A DNA stretch of 64,000 nucleotides from NCBI GenBank assembly GCA_963709075.1, contig CAVPUY010000009.1:62001-126000 (forward strand). The letters are read 5' to 3'. Made by a program: the position numbers and the translations under genes. Below are positions 1 through 8,397 of this stretch, piece after piece. Positions within the stretch are counted from its first letter, which is position 1. Every line of letters starts with the position of its first letter. Source of the stretch: Palsa-506 sp963709075 (GTDB taxonomy: Bacteria > Actinomycetota > Actinomycetes > Streptosporangiales > Streptosporangiaceae). Below the pieces are notes generated by a model. That model ran no database searches. It was not told the DNA's origin and worked only from the letters and a program-made list of their open reading frames with translations.

Positions 1-162
1 CGACACCGGCTACGGGCCGCCGCACGACAGCGGCGGTCGACCCTGCACCGCTGGGAACAGACCACACACGAGATAGCGAACGCACTGACCGCCCATGGGT
101 GCGGTAAGCCTGTGCCGACCGGAGTGGACAACCACCCTGAAAAGACCAGCGGCCCGGCTTGA
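1..162 (+). CDS. C-terminal end of a truncated, unrecognised protein
   Basis: A frame open from the window edge ends at a TGA at 160-162 and gives about 53 residues, including RWEQTTHEIANALTAHG. It reads like the end of a real protein, but the piece is too short to assign to a family. The TGA overlaps the -35 hexamer of the promoter-like element that follows. The other two forward frames also stay open for part of this stretch, so the choice of frame is tentative. Confidence 0.3.
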   Translation, partial: RHRLRAAARQRRSTLHRWEQTTHEIANALTAHGCGKPVPTGVDNHPEKTSGPA

Positions 163-190
163 CCCTGACCTGCGTCAGGCTCCGACCATG
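159..190 (+). promoter_or_regulatory. MerR-family-type promoter/operator
   Basis: TTGACC (159-164) is followed by the inverted repeat CCTGAC-CTGC-GTCAGG (164-179), and a weak -10-like ACCATG lies about 20 bases after the -35. A palindrome inside an over-long -35/-10 spacer is the hallmark of MerR-regulated promoters. It lies just before the ABC ATPase remnant at 196. No intact MerR gene is visible nearby, so the regulator is inferred. Confidence 0.35.
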
Positions 191-195
191 TGCGC

Positions 196-336
196 ATGAC
201 GAACTACGCGGCAAGCCAGGAACCACCTGCGGCTGTCTCTGTCACCGGGGTTGGTAGGGCCCGGGCTGCGCAAGTCGTTCGGCGGCACCCCGGTGCTCGG
301 CGGCATCGACATGACCATCAACGGGCAGCATCCATC
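196..336 (+). pseudogene. Remnant of ABC transporter ATPase (N-terminus only)
   Basis: An ATG at 196 opens MTNYAASQEPPAAVSVTG. After a shift of frame near 250 the sequence continues GLRKSFGGTPVLGGIDMTI, the typical start of an actinobacterial drug-type ABC ATPase before its Walker A motif. Walker A and everything after it are missing. The piece is therefore both frameshifted and truncated. The preceding MerR-type promoter suggests the lost gene was an inducible exporter. Family assignment rests on this short signature only. Confidence 0.45.
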
Positions 337-447
337 ACGATGGTCATGATGCTGGTGTCATGTCACTTCGCAGGTCCCAAAGCAACGCCGGGGCAGCGAC
401 TTTGACCGGGCGGCTCACCCCATCCTCCATCGGTCCGTCCGCGTGCA

Positions 448-853
448 CGGGTCGGCAACACGGTCCCTGATCTGGTGGACCGGCTCGTGTACGTCTCCGC
501 ATGGTCGTGTGTGCAGCGGTCGAAGCCCGTCGAGTACATGCAGGAGCCCGAGTTCGGCGCCCACCTGCTGGCTCCGCTGGCCGCGTTGAATGTGGGGGAC
601 CCGGCCGCGCTCGGTGCCGGGCGGGCCAATTACAGCACCGCTGACCCGGCGTTGCTCGCCGCCCTCAAGGCCTACATTCGTCTCACCGGCGACCGGTCCC
701 TTCCAGAGGCCATGCAGGACCGGCTGATCGCTGAGGGCAACGCCTTGACACCTGACAACCCCGTACGACGTGGTCACCCTGGCGACCAGCCATACCGGAT
801 TCCTGCTCCAGCCGGCGGAGGTGGCCGGCATCCTCGACCAGCTGGCCGCTTAG
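448..853 (+). pseudogene. Truncated, frameshifted alpha/beta-hydrolase (esterase-like)
   Basis: The C-terminal half of an alpha/beta-hydrolase of the salicylate-esterase-like group common in actinomycetes. It runs from VGNTVPDLVDRLVYVSA through NVGDPAALGAGRANY to a frameshift near 760. The other frame then gives YDVVTLATSHTGFLLQPAEV and ends at TAG 851-853. The SHTGF segment carries the expected catalytic histidine. The N-terminal half with the nucleophile elbow (GxSxG) is absent, so no active enzyme can be made. It lies 3' of the ABC remnant and belongs to the same decayed stretch. Confidence 0.6.
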
Positions 854-1095
854 CGCCCGGATGGCGGCACGGAACTGGACGGACACCGTCATCGTGTCTG
901 AAGGCCTTGGCCGTAAAGCGGCAGTTCAGCGGCTTGCCGTGCGGTGAAGAAGGTCTGTCTACAAACCGTCGGCTTAGCCTACGGTTGGTTCGAAACCCGA
1001 CACACTGATGGCCGCAGTAGAGAACTCAGGGCGAACGGGAGCGCGCGCCGAGGCACCCGCAGCCGGCTGTGTCTGCTGCGGGCGATCTTCGCAAC

Positions 1096-2232
1096 TCAGT
1101 TGCGGTCGCCTGATTTGCGGACCAGTTCACTGACGAGGTGCCTGCTGAGGTCGGCTAGGTGCTGGGCAGCGTTCCACTCCTGGCGGCCGGCGAATTGCGC
1201 GGCTTGACGTTCGAGGTGGTCCTGGCAGTCGGAGGCGCCAGCCAGTTCGTTGCGGTCCGGCGGGGCAGATCGCAGGTCGGCCAGTTGGCGGACCGGGCCG
1301 GTGAGCGTCCGAAGCATCGCGGCATAGCTCTCGGCGAATGACGCCGGGAGGCCAAGCGGCTCGTCTCCGGCGGCAGCGTCCATCAGGACCCGGGCGACAG
1401 CCCGGAGCCGGGCCGTCAGTTCCTCCAGGGAATCGAGCACCACGCCGTCGGGGCGCGGCACTGCCCGCTCGACTCTGGCCCGCGGGTTCCATCGCAGGCT
1501 CTCCCGCGCGTTCCGCGCAGCGGCTCGTGCCTGCTGCGCCGCTCCACTGAGCTGCCGCTCGTGCAGCGGCCAGGACTTCCCCGGGGAGTACCGGTCGGCC
1601 GCCGCGCCGGCTAGGTCGTCCAGGGCGGCGGCGATATCCTCACCCCATTGCCGGACCGCGTGCTCGGCCGGGCGCAGCTGCAGCGGCGGGAACACCAGGA
1701 CATTGACCGCGAGCCCGGTGACCACCCCGATGCCCACGTCGATTAGCCGGGGGGTGAGATAGTGCAGCGGCTGATAGCCGCCTATCAGCAGCACGAACAA
1801 TGCCGTGAAGGTAACCTCCGTGCTCTGCCCGCCCAGCCGGCGCCAGCTGCCGATCACCACCCCGGCCAGCACGACTACTGCGATGCCCGCGATCGACGGA
1901 CCCAGCGCCACGGCCACCGGAATCGACAGCACGGCGCCGAGCACGAACCCGGCCACGTACTGGAGGCCCTCGCGCAAAGACCGGGCCACCGTGGGGGATA
2001 CGCCCAGCAGCGCCGCAAGAGGAGCGAAGTAAGGGTCTTGCTGGCCCGCTGCGTACCGGGCCAGCGCCCAGGCCGCCATCGCGGCCAGGGCGCATTTGGC
2101 AGCCACCCGGCCGCGGTCCTGCCAGTACCGGACCGGCCCGGACGACGCAGGCTGAAACGGCGCCGGCAGCCGCGACCACCACGCCTTCGCGCCGCCTCGC
2201 CGCGTACGCCCGATAACCTCACTCCGCTGCAT
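1096..2232 (-). CDS. FUSC/aromatic-acid-exporter-type membrane protein
   Basis: A 378-residue protein. The N-terminal ~190 residues hold about six hydrophobic segments (for example YVAGFVLGAVLSIPVAV, SIAGIAVVVLAGVVIGSW and LIDVGIGVVTGLAVNVLVF). A long hydrophilic, Arg/Ala-rich helical C-terminal domain follows. This half-size FUSC layout (one membrane module plus a cytoplasmic domain) is typical of actinobacterial homologues of the aromatic acid exporter/fusaric acid resistance family, whose members are thought to export small aromatic acids. The substrate cannot be read from sequence. The gene stands alone, with no membrane-fusion partner beside it. Start is the ATG at 2232; no strong ribosome-binding site is obvious. 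Confidence 0.75.
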   Translation of the reverse strand: MQRSEVIGRTRRGGAKAWWSRLPAPFQPASSGPVRYWQDRGRVAAKCALAAMAAWALARYAAGQQDPYFAPLAALLGVSPTVARSLREGLQYVAGFVLGAVLSIPVAVALGPSIAGIAVVVLAGVVIGSWRRLGGQSTEVTFTALFVLLIGGYQPLHYLTPRLIDVGIGVVTGLAVNVLVFPPLQLRPAEHAVRQWGEDIAAALDDLAGAAADRYSPGKSWPLHERQLSGAAQQARAAARNARESLRWNPRARVERAVPRPDGVVLDSLEELTARLRAVARVLMDAAAGDEPLGLPASFAESYAAMLRTLTGPVRQLADLRSAPPDRNELAGASDCQDHLERQAAQFAGRQEWNAAQHLADLSRHLVSELVRKSGDRN

Positions 2233-2735
2233 ACCCCGCCGCTACCCGCAAACCCGCAGATCATGACCAGTCGAAGGGTGCCGTACCGCGGGTCGCCAAC
2301 CGCGGCAGGGCACAGGCACCTCGGGCGCAAGCCACGGCCTACTGGAGTCCCGCCGATGCACTGGCTTTACTATTCGTCGGCCGCCTGGTGCGGACGGCGC
2401 TGCAGGTGCGTGGGTGCGGCGGCCGCAAAGGCAGCGGTACGCCCCGGGCGGGGACCCGTGACGCCGTGCTGGGCAGGCGGCATGGCGACGATAGGCTCAA
2501 ATTGGTCGGCTGTCATGTGGACCATTCCTTTACGAATCATCCGGACAATCCGGGATCACCAGCGGGTACCGCAGCCTCGATGCCGCGAAGCTGGCCTGCC
2601 CCAGCCGCCCTGGCGCTGGCCTCTCCGTCCAGGCAGCTACGTATCGTGACAAGCTGGCCGCCGAAGCGCCGAACGTCGTACGTGCTGCAGGGCCGGGCAC
2701 GGCCGGGATGTCGTGAGGCTCGCGGCTGGGCGCGA
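2233..2735. other. Intergenic, nothing recognised
   Basis: About 500 bases separate the FUSC gene from the convergent end of the oxidoreductase gene. Open frames here have no coding-like third-position bias, and no repeat or hairpin stands out. Confidence 0.4.
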
Positions 2736-3734
2736 TCAGGCTGGCGGATATGACAAGCCGATCTGCCGGCGGACCTCGTCCATTGCCTGCATGATCGTGT
2801 ACGTCTCATCCAGCGGGAGCAGCGGACTCTCTAGCAGCCCCGCGCGAAGACAGCGGCCCACCTCGGCGGCCTGGCCGCGCAGCCCGCGCCCTTCATAGGG
2901 TTCTTCGAAGCGCTCCAGTTCGGTGCCGTCACGCGCGATCACGCGGAACGTGGTCGGCGTGTAAAACCAGCCGTCGATCTCTATCCTGGCCGCCGTGCCG
3001 TAAATGGCGGCGGGGTTGCCCGATGCGGCCAGCAAGGTCGTGGTCAGCGCCGCGTGGGCGCCGCTGTCGTACTGGAAGATCATCGACGTTGTGGCGTCAA
3101 CGCCGGTAAACGCCGGATGGCTGACCGCGGTGATCCGCGCCGGCACGCCAAGCACCAGGCTTGCGAACGAGACCGGGTATATGCCAAGGTCCAGCAGGGC
3201 CCCGCCGCCCAGTTCCGGCGCGAACAGCCGGAACTGCGGATCGGGGGCGAACCACTGCCCGTGCTCGGCGGTCAGGTAGACGACATCGCCAAGCGTTCTG
3301 TTGGCGAGGATCTCGCGCACCCGCGCGATGTGCGGCAGGAAGCGCGTCCACATTGCTTCCATGAGGAACGTTCCCTGGCCGCGCGCGGCGTCGATCATCT
3401 CGCGCGCCTGGGCGGCGTCCATGGCGAACGGCTTCTCGACGAGCACGGCCTTACCCGCGTTGATCGCGAGCAGCGCGGCGTCATGATGGCCGGGGTGAGG
3501 CGTTGACACGTACACGGCATCGACATCGGGATCGCTGACCAGAGCCTGGTAGCTCGCGTGCCGGTGCGGTACGCCGAATTCGTCTCCGAACGCGTCCGCC
3601 GAAGCCTGGGACCGTGACCCGACGGCGACAACCTCACAGTCAGGCTGCAGCACGAGATCATGCGCGAAGGCATGGGCGATGCCGCCCGTGGCGAGGATTC
3701 CCCAGCGGATCGGACGGTCGTCCGGTTGCGTCAT
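2736..3734 (-). CDS. Gfo/Idh/MocA family NAD(P)-dependent oxidoreductase
   Basis: A 332-residue protein with the two-domain Gfo/Idh/MocA layout. The N-terminal Rossmann fold starts IRWGILATGGIAHAFAHDL (GxxxxGxxA-type dinucleotide loop). The conserved VEKPFAMD segment supplies the EKP lysine used in catalysis. The C-terminal alpha/beta domain includes GGGALLDLGIYPV, with its GxxxDxG signature. Family members oxidise or reduce sugars, inositols or trans-dihydrodiols; which one is not readable here. The start chosen is ATG 3734 because AGAGGAG lies 7 bases upstream and homology begins right after it; longer upstream extensions are low-complexity. The gene is monocistronic. Confidence 0.85.
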   Translation of the reverse strand: MTQPDDRPIRWGILATGGIAHAFAHDLVLQPDCEVVAVGSRSQASADAFGDEFGVPHRHASYQALVSDPDVDAVYVSTPHPGHHDAALLAINAGKAVLVEKPFAMDAAQAREMIDAARGQGTFLMEAMWTRFLPHIARVREILANRTLGDVVYLTAEHGQWFAPDPQFRLFAPELGGGALLDLGIYPVSFASLVLGVPARITAVSHPAFTGVDATTSMIFQYDSGAHAALTTTLLAASGNPAAIYGTAARIEIDGWFYTPTTFRVIARDGTELERFEEPYEGRGLRGQAAEVGRCLRAGLLESPLLPLDETYTIMQAMDEVRRQIGLSYPPA

Positions 3735-4538
3735 CCGATTGCTCCTCTGGCGGGCAACCCGGCAGCACTTCCGTTTGCCAGGCAGAGCACCGTAGCTGGT
3801 TTGCCGGCCACCCCGGGGAATACCAGGGAACTGATCCGGCCCCGGTGGCGCGAACTCGACAACCCTAACGACGGCCCCAGAGACCAGCAAACGGATATGC
3901 CGGCCGGTCGGGCGCCCTGACCCCGGGACGGGTGCCCGGCCGGCCGGGGATACTAGTCATGGGTCGAAGAGCCGCTCACCGTTGCTGCCGCTGAGCAGGA
4001 AGGTGAAGGGGTCCAGGCGTCGCGCGGCTTGCGCGACCCTGTGCCTGGCGTGGGTCCTGACCGCCCTGAACGCTCGGTGTCCAGTCCACCTGACGCGCGA
4101 TCATGCAGATCCGTGCGTTTCCGGAGTGGAGCCCAGCGCATACTTATGCGAGCTTTGGGGTCGCCGTCCGTGCGATGGGTGCGAATAGCAAAGACGCGGC
4201 CGCGCGCGCCGAACCGCCTGGACGGACTCAGCGGTTCGGTGCTGGACTCATTGGCCGCACAGATCCAGGTTGTTCTGTGCGCTCGCGATGTGTCAGCCGG
4301 TTTGAAAGCCCGTGCGGACGGAGAGCCGTGTCCCAGCCTGGCGATTATCGTTGGCCCGGCGGTTTCCGGGCGCTAGCCTGATATTTGTGACTGGCATGCT
4401 GGCACGGCGATTTTCCTGCCTCCCGGCCCAGGGCGGGCCGCCGGGAGGCACCGCGCCGCGTTAGGCCGGCCGCGTCGCTCAGGCGGACCCCGGGCCGGGA
4501 GGTATTCCCCAGCCGGTTCGCTTGAGCGAGGAGTCACC
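3735..4538. other. Long intergenic region with a possible gene remnant
   Basis: No intact gene. On the minus strand 3957-4074 reads as the last ~38 residues of an unidentified protein, ending LDPFTFLLSGSNGERLFDP and TGA (3957-3959), with no start or upstream domain. A strong GC hairpin lies at 4418-4449. The rest shows no coding bias. Confidence 0.35.
4418..4449. promoter_or_regulatory. Perfect 10-bp stem hairpin upstream of the PheRS-like gene
   Basis: GCCTCCCGGC (4418-4427) and GCCGGGAGGC (4440-4449) are perfect inverted repeats with a 12-base loop, 90 bases before the next start codon. No U-tract follows. It could be a terminator for upstream transcription or a leader hairpin of the PheRS-like gene. 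Confidence 0.35.
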
Positions 4539-5654
4539 ATGCCTAGTCTTGTTTCCTGCCTCGATCCTGCGCAGTTGCGGCGCGACCTCGCCGTGCGGGA
4601 TCTGTCTGATCCTGCCGAGGGTCCGCACGCGATCCAGATCCTCATCGGCCGGGCCGTGGAAGAGCTCGGTCGCGCGTGGAATTGTGAGGTTCGCTGGTGC
4701 CGCGGTCCCCGGGTCGTGCCGGTCGCCGACAACTACGACCGGCTCGGGTACGTAGCTGATGCGATCACCCGTGATACCCGCTACACCCGGTACGTGGACG
4801 CCGGGCACATGCTCCGCAGCCATGCCAGCGCGATGATCCCGCCGGCGCTGCGTCGGCTCGCCCGCCAGCCTGGCGACGATGTGCTGCTGGCCTGCCCGGG
4901 GATGGTGTACCGCCGCGACGCCATCGACTGGCAGCACACCGGGACTCCGCACCAGCTCGACCTGTGGCGGATCACCCGCCAGGCGGTGAGCGGCACCTGC
5001 CTGGACCAGATGATCACGGTTCTGCTCGGTGCGCTCGCCCCAGGCCTGCCCCACCGCCAGGAGCCCCGGACGCACCCGTATACGCTGCACGGCCGCCAGG
5101 TGGAGGTGTACCACGATGGCCGCTGGGTGGAGGTATGGGAATGCGGCCTGGCCCATCCCGGCGTGCTGGCCGCCGCCGGGCTCAGGGGATGGACAGGGCT
5201 TGCCCTCGGCATGGGCCTGGACCGGCTGCTCATGCTGGCCAAGGGCATCCCCGACATCCGGTTGCTCCGGTCCGGCGATCCCCGGGTCGGCCGCCAGATG
5301 CTCGAGCTCGCCCGGTACCAGCATGTCTCCTCGATGCCGGCGATCACGCGGGACCTGTCCGTCGCCGTCTCCGCTGACGACGATGAGGAAACCCTCGGCG
5401 GCCGGGTCCGCGATGCCCTCGGCGCCGACGCGAGCTGTGTAGAAGAGGTCAGGGTACTTTCCGCTACCGCCTGCCGGCAGCTGCCCGCGTCAGCGATCAG
5501 CCGTCTCGGAGCCAAGCCCGGGCAGCAGAACCTGCTGGTCCGCGTCGTCCTGCGCGACCTGGACAAGACGCTCACCAGCCAGGTCGCCAACGCCCTGCGT
5601 GACCGGATCTACCGGGCGCTTCACCAGGGAACGCACTACCAATGGGCCGGATGA
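4539..5654 (+). CDS. Single-chain phenylalanyl-tRNA synthetase-like protein
   Basis: A 371-residue class II synthetase-like protein. The catalytic core has a motif-2 region GMVYRRDAIDWQHTGTPHQ (about 121-139), ECGLAHPGVLAAAGL (201-215) and motif 3 GLALGMGLDRLLML (220-233), then GIPDIRLLRSGDPR. A C-terminal ferredoxin-fold anticodon-binding (FDX-ACB) domain follows (about 265-371, from SSMPAITRDLSVAV). This order, catalytic PheS-like core fused directly to the FDX-ACB domain normally found at the end of PheT, is that of monomeric mitochondrial PheRS (FARS2), not of the bacterial alpha2beta2 enzyme. The protein is somewhat shorter than FARS2. GAGGAG lies a few bases before ATG 4539. It is isolated from pheST, so it is probably a specialised paralogue (resistance, modified amino acid use, or Phe-tRNA supply to a pathway). 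Real aminoacylation is unproven. Confidence 0.8.
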   Translation: MPSLVSCLDPAQLRRDLAVRDLSDPAEGPHAIQILIGRAVEELGRAWNCEVRWCRGPRVVPVADNYDRLGYVADAITRDTRYTRYVDAGHMLRSHASAMIPPALRRLARQPGDDVLLACPGMVYRRDAIDWQHTGTPHQLDLWRITRQAVSGTCLDQMITVLLGALAPGLPHRQEPRTHPYTLHGRQVEVYHDGRWVEVWECGLAHPGVLAAAGLRGWTGLALGMGLDRLLMLAKGIPDIRLLRSGDPRVGRQMLELARYQHVSSMPAITRDLSVAVSADDDEETLGGRVRDALGADASCVEEVRVLSATACRQLPASAISRLGAKPGQQNLLVRVVLRDLDKTLTSQVANALRDRIYRALHQGTHYQWAG

Positions 5655-5832
5655 CCCCCGGCTAATACCCCGCGTCGCAATCAACCAGAACGCTGATGGA
5701 TACCTGCCGTACTTAGGCCGCTGCTTCCTGATAGCCGCGTCCGGCGCCACGGCGCCGAGCCCTTCCGCCACCGCGGGAAGTCACGTTGCGTGATCGGTAC
5801 TCGGCATGGCGGCTGGGCCGGGCAACCGAGCG

Positions 5833-6375
5833 TTATCTTCCGCGCGCGCCGTCGGCGAGTTCCCGGAGGATGTCGATGTGGCCGTTGTGCCGGGCAGTCT
5901 CCTCGGTCAGGTGGAACAGAACCCAGCGCAGAGTGACCGGCTCGGTCCGCCAGTTCAGGTCACCCTTGGACGGCGTATCCAGGTCGAGGGAAGCCACTAG
6001 GTCGCGGTGCCGGGCGCAGGCAGCCCGGTATTCAGCCAGCAACTGAACGAGCGGCACCTCGACTGCGATCCGGAACTCGCGATCAGGATCATCGTCGGTC
6101 CACGGTGCGTCGATCACGCTGCCAAGCAGCGTGGCCTCGATCCATGAGCTCTCGACCCAGCGCAGATGGCTTACCAGCCCGGAAATCGTCATCAGCGGCG
6201 AGCCCGGCAAAGGCGCCCGGCGGGCGTCCGCATCTTGCAAGCCTGCGCACTTGGCATGCACGGTGTCGCGGGCGTAGTCCAGGAACGTTGTCAGGACCGT
6301 CCGCTCGTCCCAACTGGGCGGGATGTCGTCTGTCCGGCCGCCCGAGATCGACTGTGAAGCTGATTCTGAAGTCAT
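5833..6375 (-). CDS. DinB family protein (DUF664-like)
   Basis: A 180-residue protein of the DinB four-helix-bundle superfamily. Typical elements are MTISGLVSHLRWVESSW, with one metal-ligand histidine, and WVLFHLTEETARHNGHIDIL near the C-terminus, with the other two histidines. Many actinobacterial members act as metal-dependent thiol transferases (mycothiol- or bacillithiol-related) or remain unassigned. The start ATG 6375 is preceded by GAGG at a 7-base distance. The gene is transcribed alone, towards the PheRS-like gene. Confidence 0.85.
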   Translation of the reverse strand: MTSESASQSISGGRTDDIPPSWDERTVLTTFLDYARDTVHAKCAGLQDADARRAPLPGSPLMTISGLVSHLRWVESSWIEATLLGSVIDAPWTDDDPDREFRIAVEVPLVQLLAEYRAACARHRDLVASLDLDTPSKGDLNWRTEPVTLRWVLFHLTEETARHNGHIDILRELADGARGR

Positions 6376-6549
6376 GTCAGTCCTCTGCCGAGCAGGGGCG
6401 CGACCAGGACTGCTATCGGCCAGTCTCCGGAGGCGCCTGATGGTGAGTGGTCATCGCGCCTCCCTTCCGTTTAGGAGCGCCGCGCCATGCGACGGCCCGC
6501 AGAGCCTAACTCGCCGGGCCGGGCCAGGCAACGTGAGCCAGGGCCATCT

Positions 6550-6684
6550 TCAGCGCCCGGGAAGCCAGCTGGTGGCAGCGAGGAACAGTATTGCTGCCAC
6601 GACGAGGCACAGCAGCACGATGCGCACGGTTCTGTGCCCGCGTCGTAGGGGAACCGCTCGGCCCGTCTGGTCCGGTGTGGTCAT
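6550..6684 (-). CDS. Small single-pass membrane protein (44 aa)
   Basis: A 44-residue ORF with an ATG at 6684, six bases after the stop of the 310-residue membrane protein. The upstream stop codon sits inside its own Shine-Dalgarno stretch (GGAGGCGTAA), a layout that suggests translational coupling. The product has a basic N-terminal third (RAVPLRRGHRTVR), one strongly hydrophobic helix (IVLLCLVVAAILFLAA) and a short tail ending WLPGR. The family is unknown. It would be the third gene of the padR operon. Alternative frames in this stretch lack a ribosome-binding site. Confidence 0.5.
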   Translation of the reverse strand: MTTPDQTGRAVPLRRGHRTVRIVLLCLVVAAILFLAATSWLPGR

Positions 6685-6690
6685 CGGGGG

Positions 6691-7623
6691 TTACGCCTCC
6701 TGCTGGGTTTCGGGATTTGGACTGATCGAGCCGGGAACTGCCGGCGTGGGTGTGCGGCGGAGAAGGCGGCCGGCGGCGGCGGCGCCGCCCCATCCGATGG
6801 TGGCGAAGACCAGGGTGGTGAAGGCCAGGAGAACCAGGTTGTTGCCGAGCCGGTCGCTGATGGTGCCCCGGAGTGTCCCGCCGCCGTCCTGGTCGAACGG
6901 TCCGCCGCCCCCGATCGCGGCGACCGCGATCGATTTGTACACGAACAGGCCGAGGCTACCGGTCATGGCGGCGAGCCGGGCGATGCGCTTTCCGACGATC
7001 GGGTCACGGCCCCACAGGGTGCCGGCGGCGCCCACGACGAACGGCACCACGATCACCTGTACTAGCCGGTGCCAGGGCACGGTATTCGGCAAGATCTGGT
7101 CGAGGAACGTGAACCCGGACAGGGTCAGGAAGGTCACGGTGATGAACAGGCCGCCGAGCAGGCCGGGAATCGCGACGCCGGGACGGCGCACCAGGGCGCT
7201 GGCGCCGAGCAGGACACCGATCACGAAGACGGTCAAAATCGCTGCCGCGACCCAGGCGCCGCCGCCGAGCCGGTAGCGGACCGCCAGTCCCCCATACAGA
7301 CCGACGGCGCCGGCCGCAAGCACGATCATCGCCCATACCCCGGCGGCGGCCCGTCCCCAGGGTGGGAGCACGAGTGCGGCACCGAGGCAGCCCAGCGCGA
7401 AGCGCATCCGCCGGATGCGGCCGTCGAGGTGGTCCAGCTCGCCGAGCATGGCCTGGCCCCATTCGTGGCGCTGCGGGGACAGCAGGCCGGCCGTCCATCG
7501 CATCAGCCGCAGCGGCGCGTCTTCGGTGGGTCCGTTCAGGAACCTCTGCGGGTTACGCCGGTACAGGGCGATCATGATGCCCAGCAGGCCCAACATGGGG
7601 ACGAAGAACAGGCCACCAAGCAT
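6691..7623 (-). CDS. Multipass membrane protein encoded with PadR regulator
   Basis: A 310-residue protein. A first membrane segment (GGLFFVPMLGLLGIMIAL) is followed by a hydrophilic stretch with LSPQRHEWGQAMLGELDHL, then about six further hydrophobic segments. The segment ending in QAMLGELDHL is common in actinobacterial proteins paired with PadR regulators; their function is unknown, though an envelope or transport role is usually assumed. Its ATG shares bases with the stop of padR (TAATG at 7621-7625), so the two genes are translationally coupled. A 44-residue membrane ORF follows six bases downstream. Confidence 0.7.
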   Translation of the reverse strand: MLGGLFFVPMLGLLGIMIALYRRNPQRFLNGPTEDAPLRLMRWTAGLLSPQRHEWGQAMLGELDHLDGRIRRMRFALGCLGAALVLPPWGRAAAGVWAMIVLAAGAVGLYGGLAVRYRLGGGAWVAAAILTVFVIGVLLGASALVRRPGVAIPGLLGGLFITVTFLTLSGFTFLDQILPNTVPWHRLVQVIVVPFVVGAAGTLWGRDPIVGKRIARLAAMTGSLGLFVYKSIAVAAIGGGGPFDQDGGGTLRGTISDRLGNNLVLLAFTTLVFATIGWGGAAAAGRLLRRTPTPAVPGSISPNPETQQEA

Positions 7624-7937
7624 TACGCCTCACTCCAGCGGTTGTGCGGGTTCAGGGTCGTCCGGCCGGCGCGGGCGGCGGTCAGCGCCGCCACGAACTC
7701 CCGGCCGGTCAGGGTCAGCCGGTACAGATGCCGGGGCGGCCTGCTGCCCCGGCCCGGCTCCCAGGAGGTCTCCAGCAGGCCACGGTCGGCGAGCCGGACC
7801 AGGATCGGATACAACGAGCCCGACTTCAGGTGCACCTCGGTGACCAGGTCATAGCCGTAGCGCCACCGAGCCGGATCGGCGGCCAGCGCCCGCAAGACGT
7901 TGATCGTCTGCGGCGACGGGGGACGGTTACGCTGCAT
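7623..7937 (-). CDS. PadR family transcriptional regulator
   Basis: A 104-residue winged-helix regulator. SPQTINVLRALAADP, WRYGYDLVTEVHLKSGSLYP and LADRGLLETSWEPG follow the PadR pattern: HTH, then the wing with its conserved SGSLYPIL stretch. The dimerising C-terminal helix is short, as in the PadR-s2 subgroup. Such proteins usually repress their own operon and an adjacent membrane or transport gene, and are relieved by small hydrophobic ligands. Here the operon is padR, the 310-residue membrane protein and the 44-residue ORF. The start ATG lies only 8 bases from the -10 of the promoter upstream, so its mRNA is probably leaderless. Confidence 0.85.
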   Translation of the reverse strand: MQRNRPPSPQTINVLRALAADPARWRYGYDLVTEVHLKSGSLYPILVRLADRGLLETSWEPGRGSRPPRHLYRLTLTGREFVAALTAARAGRTTLNPHNRWSEA

Positions 7938-7973
7938 GAGCGGTAACTCTACTCATATAGCCGTAACGGTCAA
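7938..7973 (-). promoter_or_regulatory. Near-leaderless promoter of the padR operon
   Basis: On the minus strand TTGACC (7968-7973), a 16-base spacer and TAGAGT (7946-7951) match the actinobacterial housekeeping consensus. Only 8 bases separate the -10 from ATG, so transcription should start at or next to the start codon. No Shine-Dalgarno sequence is present, in agreement. Confidence 0.6.
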
Positions 7974-8229
7974 TAAGCCCGCCATGCGGGCGCCCACGCT
8001 GGCGCACCCGGCCCTCGCCGCATCGAGCCCTGGCCGGCGCCGGCACCGCCACGTCGCGCCGCCCCACCGCCGGCCCGGCCGTGTACCGCTTCAAAACTCG
8101 ACGCAGGCCCCTGACGTGCGGTTTGCTCGGATGGGATGCTAGCCGACCGGCTCCGGCAGGCGTTAGGCCTGGTATTGCGGAAGCGACGTACCTGTCCTGA
8201 GCGAGTCCGGCGTCAGGCGTCCAGCGATT

Positions 8230-8397
8230 TCACTGCAGGTGTCTGGTTTGCTCGGCGTGCCAGGTGAGGTCCATTGCCTCGAATCGCTCCAGCGCCTGCT
8301 TGAGCAGTGCCCGGTCACCCCGGGCGATGCCGAGCGCGCGGAGCGCGAACAGGACGTCGCGGAAGGCGATGCGGAGCCGGCGTGCCAGGCTGGGAGC
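8230..8397 (-). pseudogene. C-terminal remnant of a TPR/AAA-type regulator
   Basis: The minus strand reads ARGDRALLKQALERFEAMDL and WHAEQTRHL before the stop at 8230. This resembles the last helices of large tetratricopeptide-bearing ATPase regulators or cyclases. The upstream part of the gene is replaced by the VOC repeat beginning at 8388. Nothing of the N-terminal domains remains. Identification rests on ~50 residues. Confidence 0.35.

Noticed and set aside
3957..4074. Minus-strand end of a protein (LDPFTFLLSG)
   Set aside because: Too short and without any family-specific motif to annotate as a named pseudogene; noted only as a possible remnant.
4430..4460. GGGAGGCACCGCG before the PheRS-like gene looks like a T-box antiterminator motif
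   Set aside because: A T-box needs UGGN to pair with tRNA CCA; here the bases are AGGC, and no stem I or specifier loop was found.
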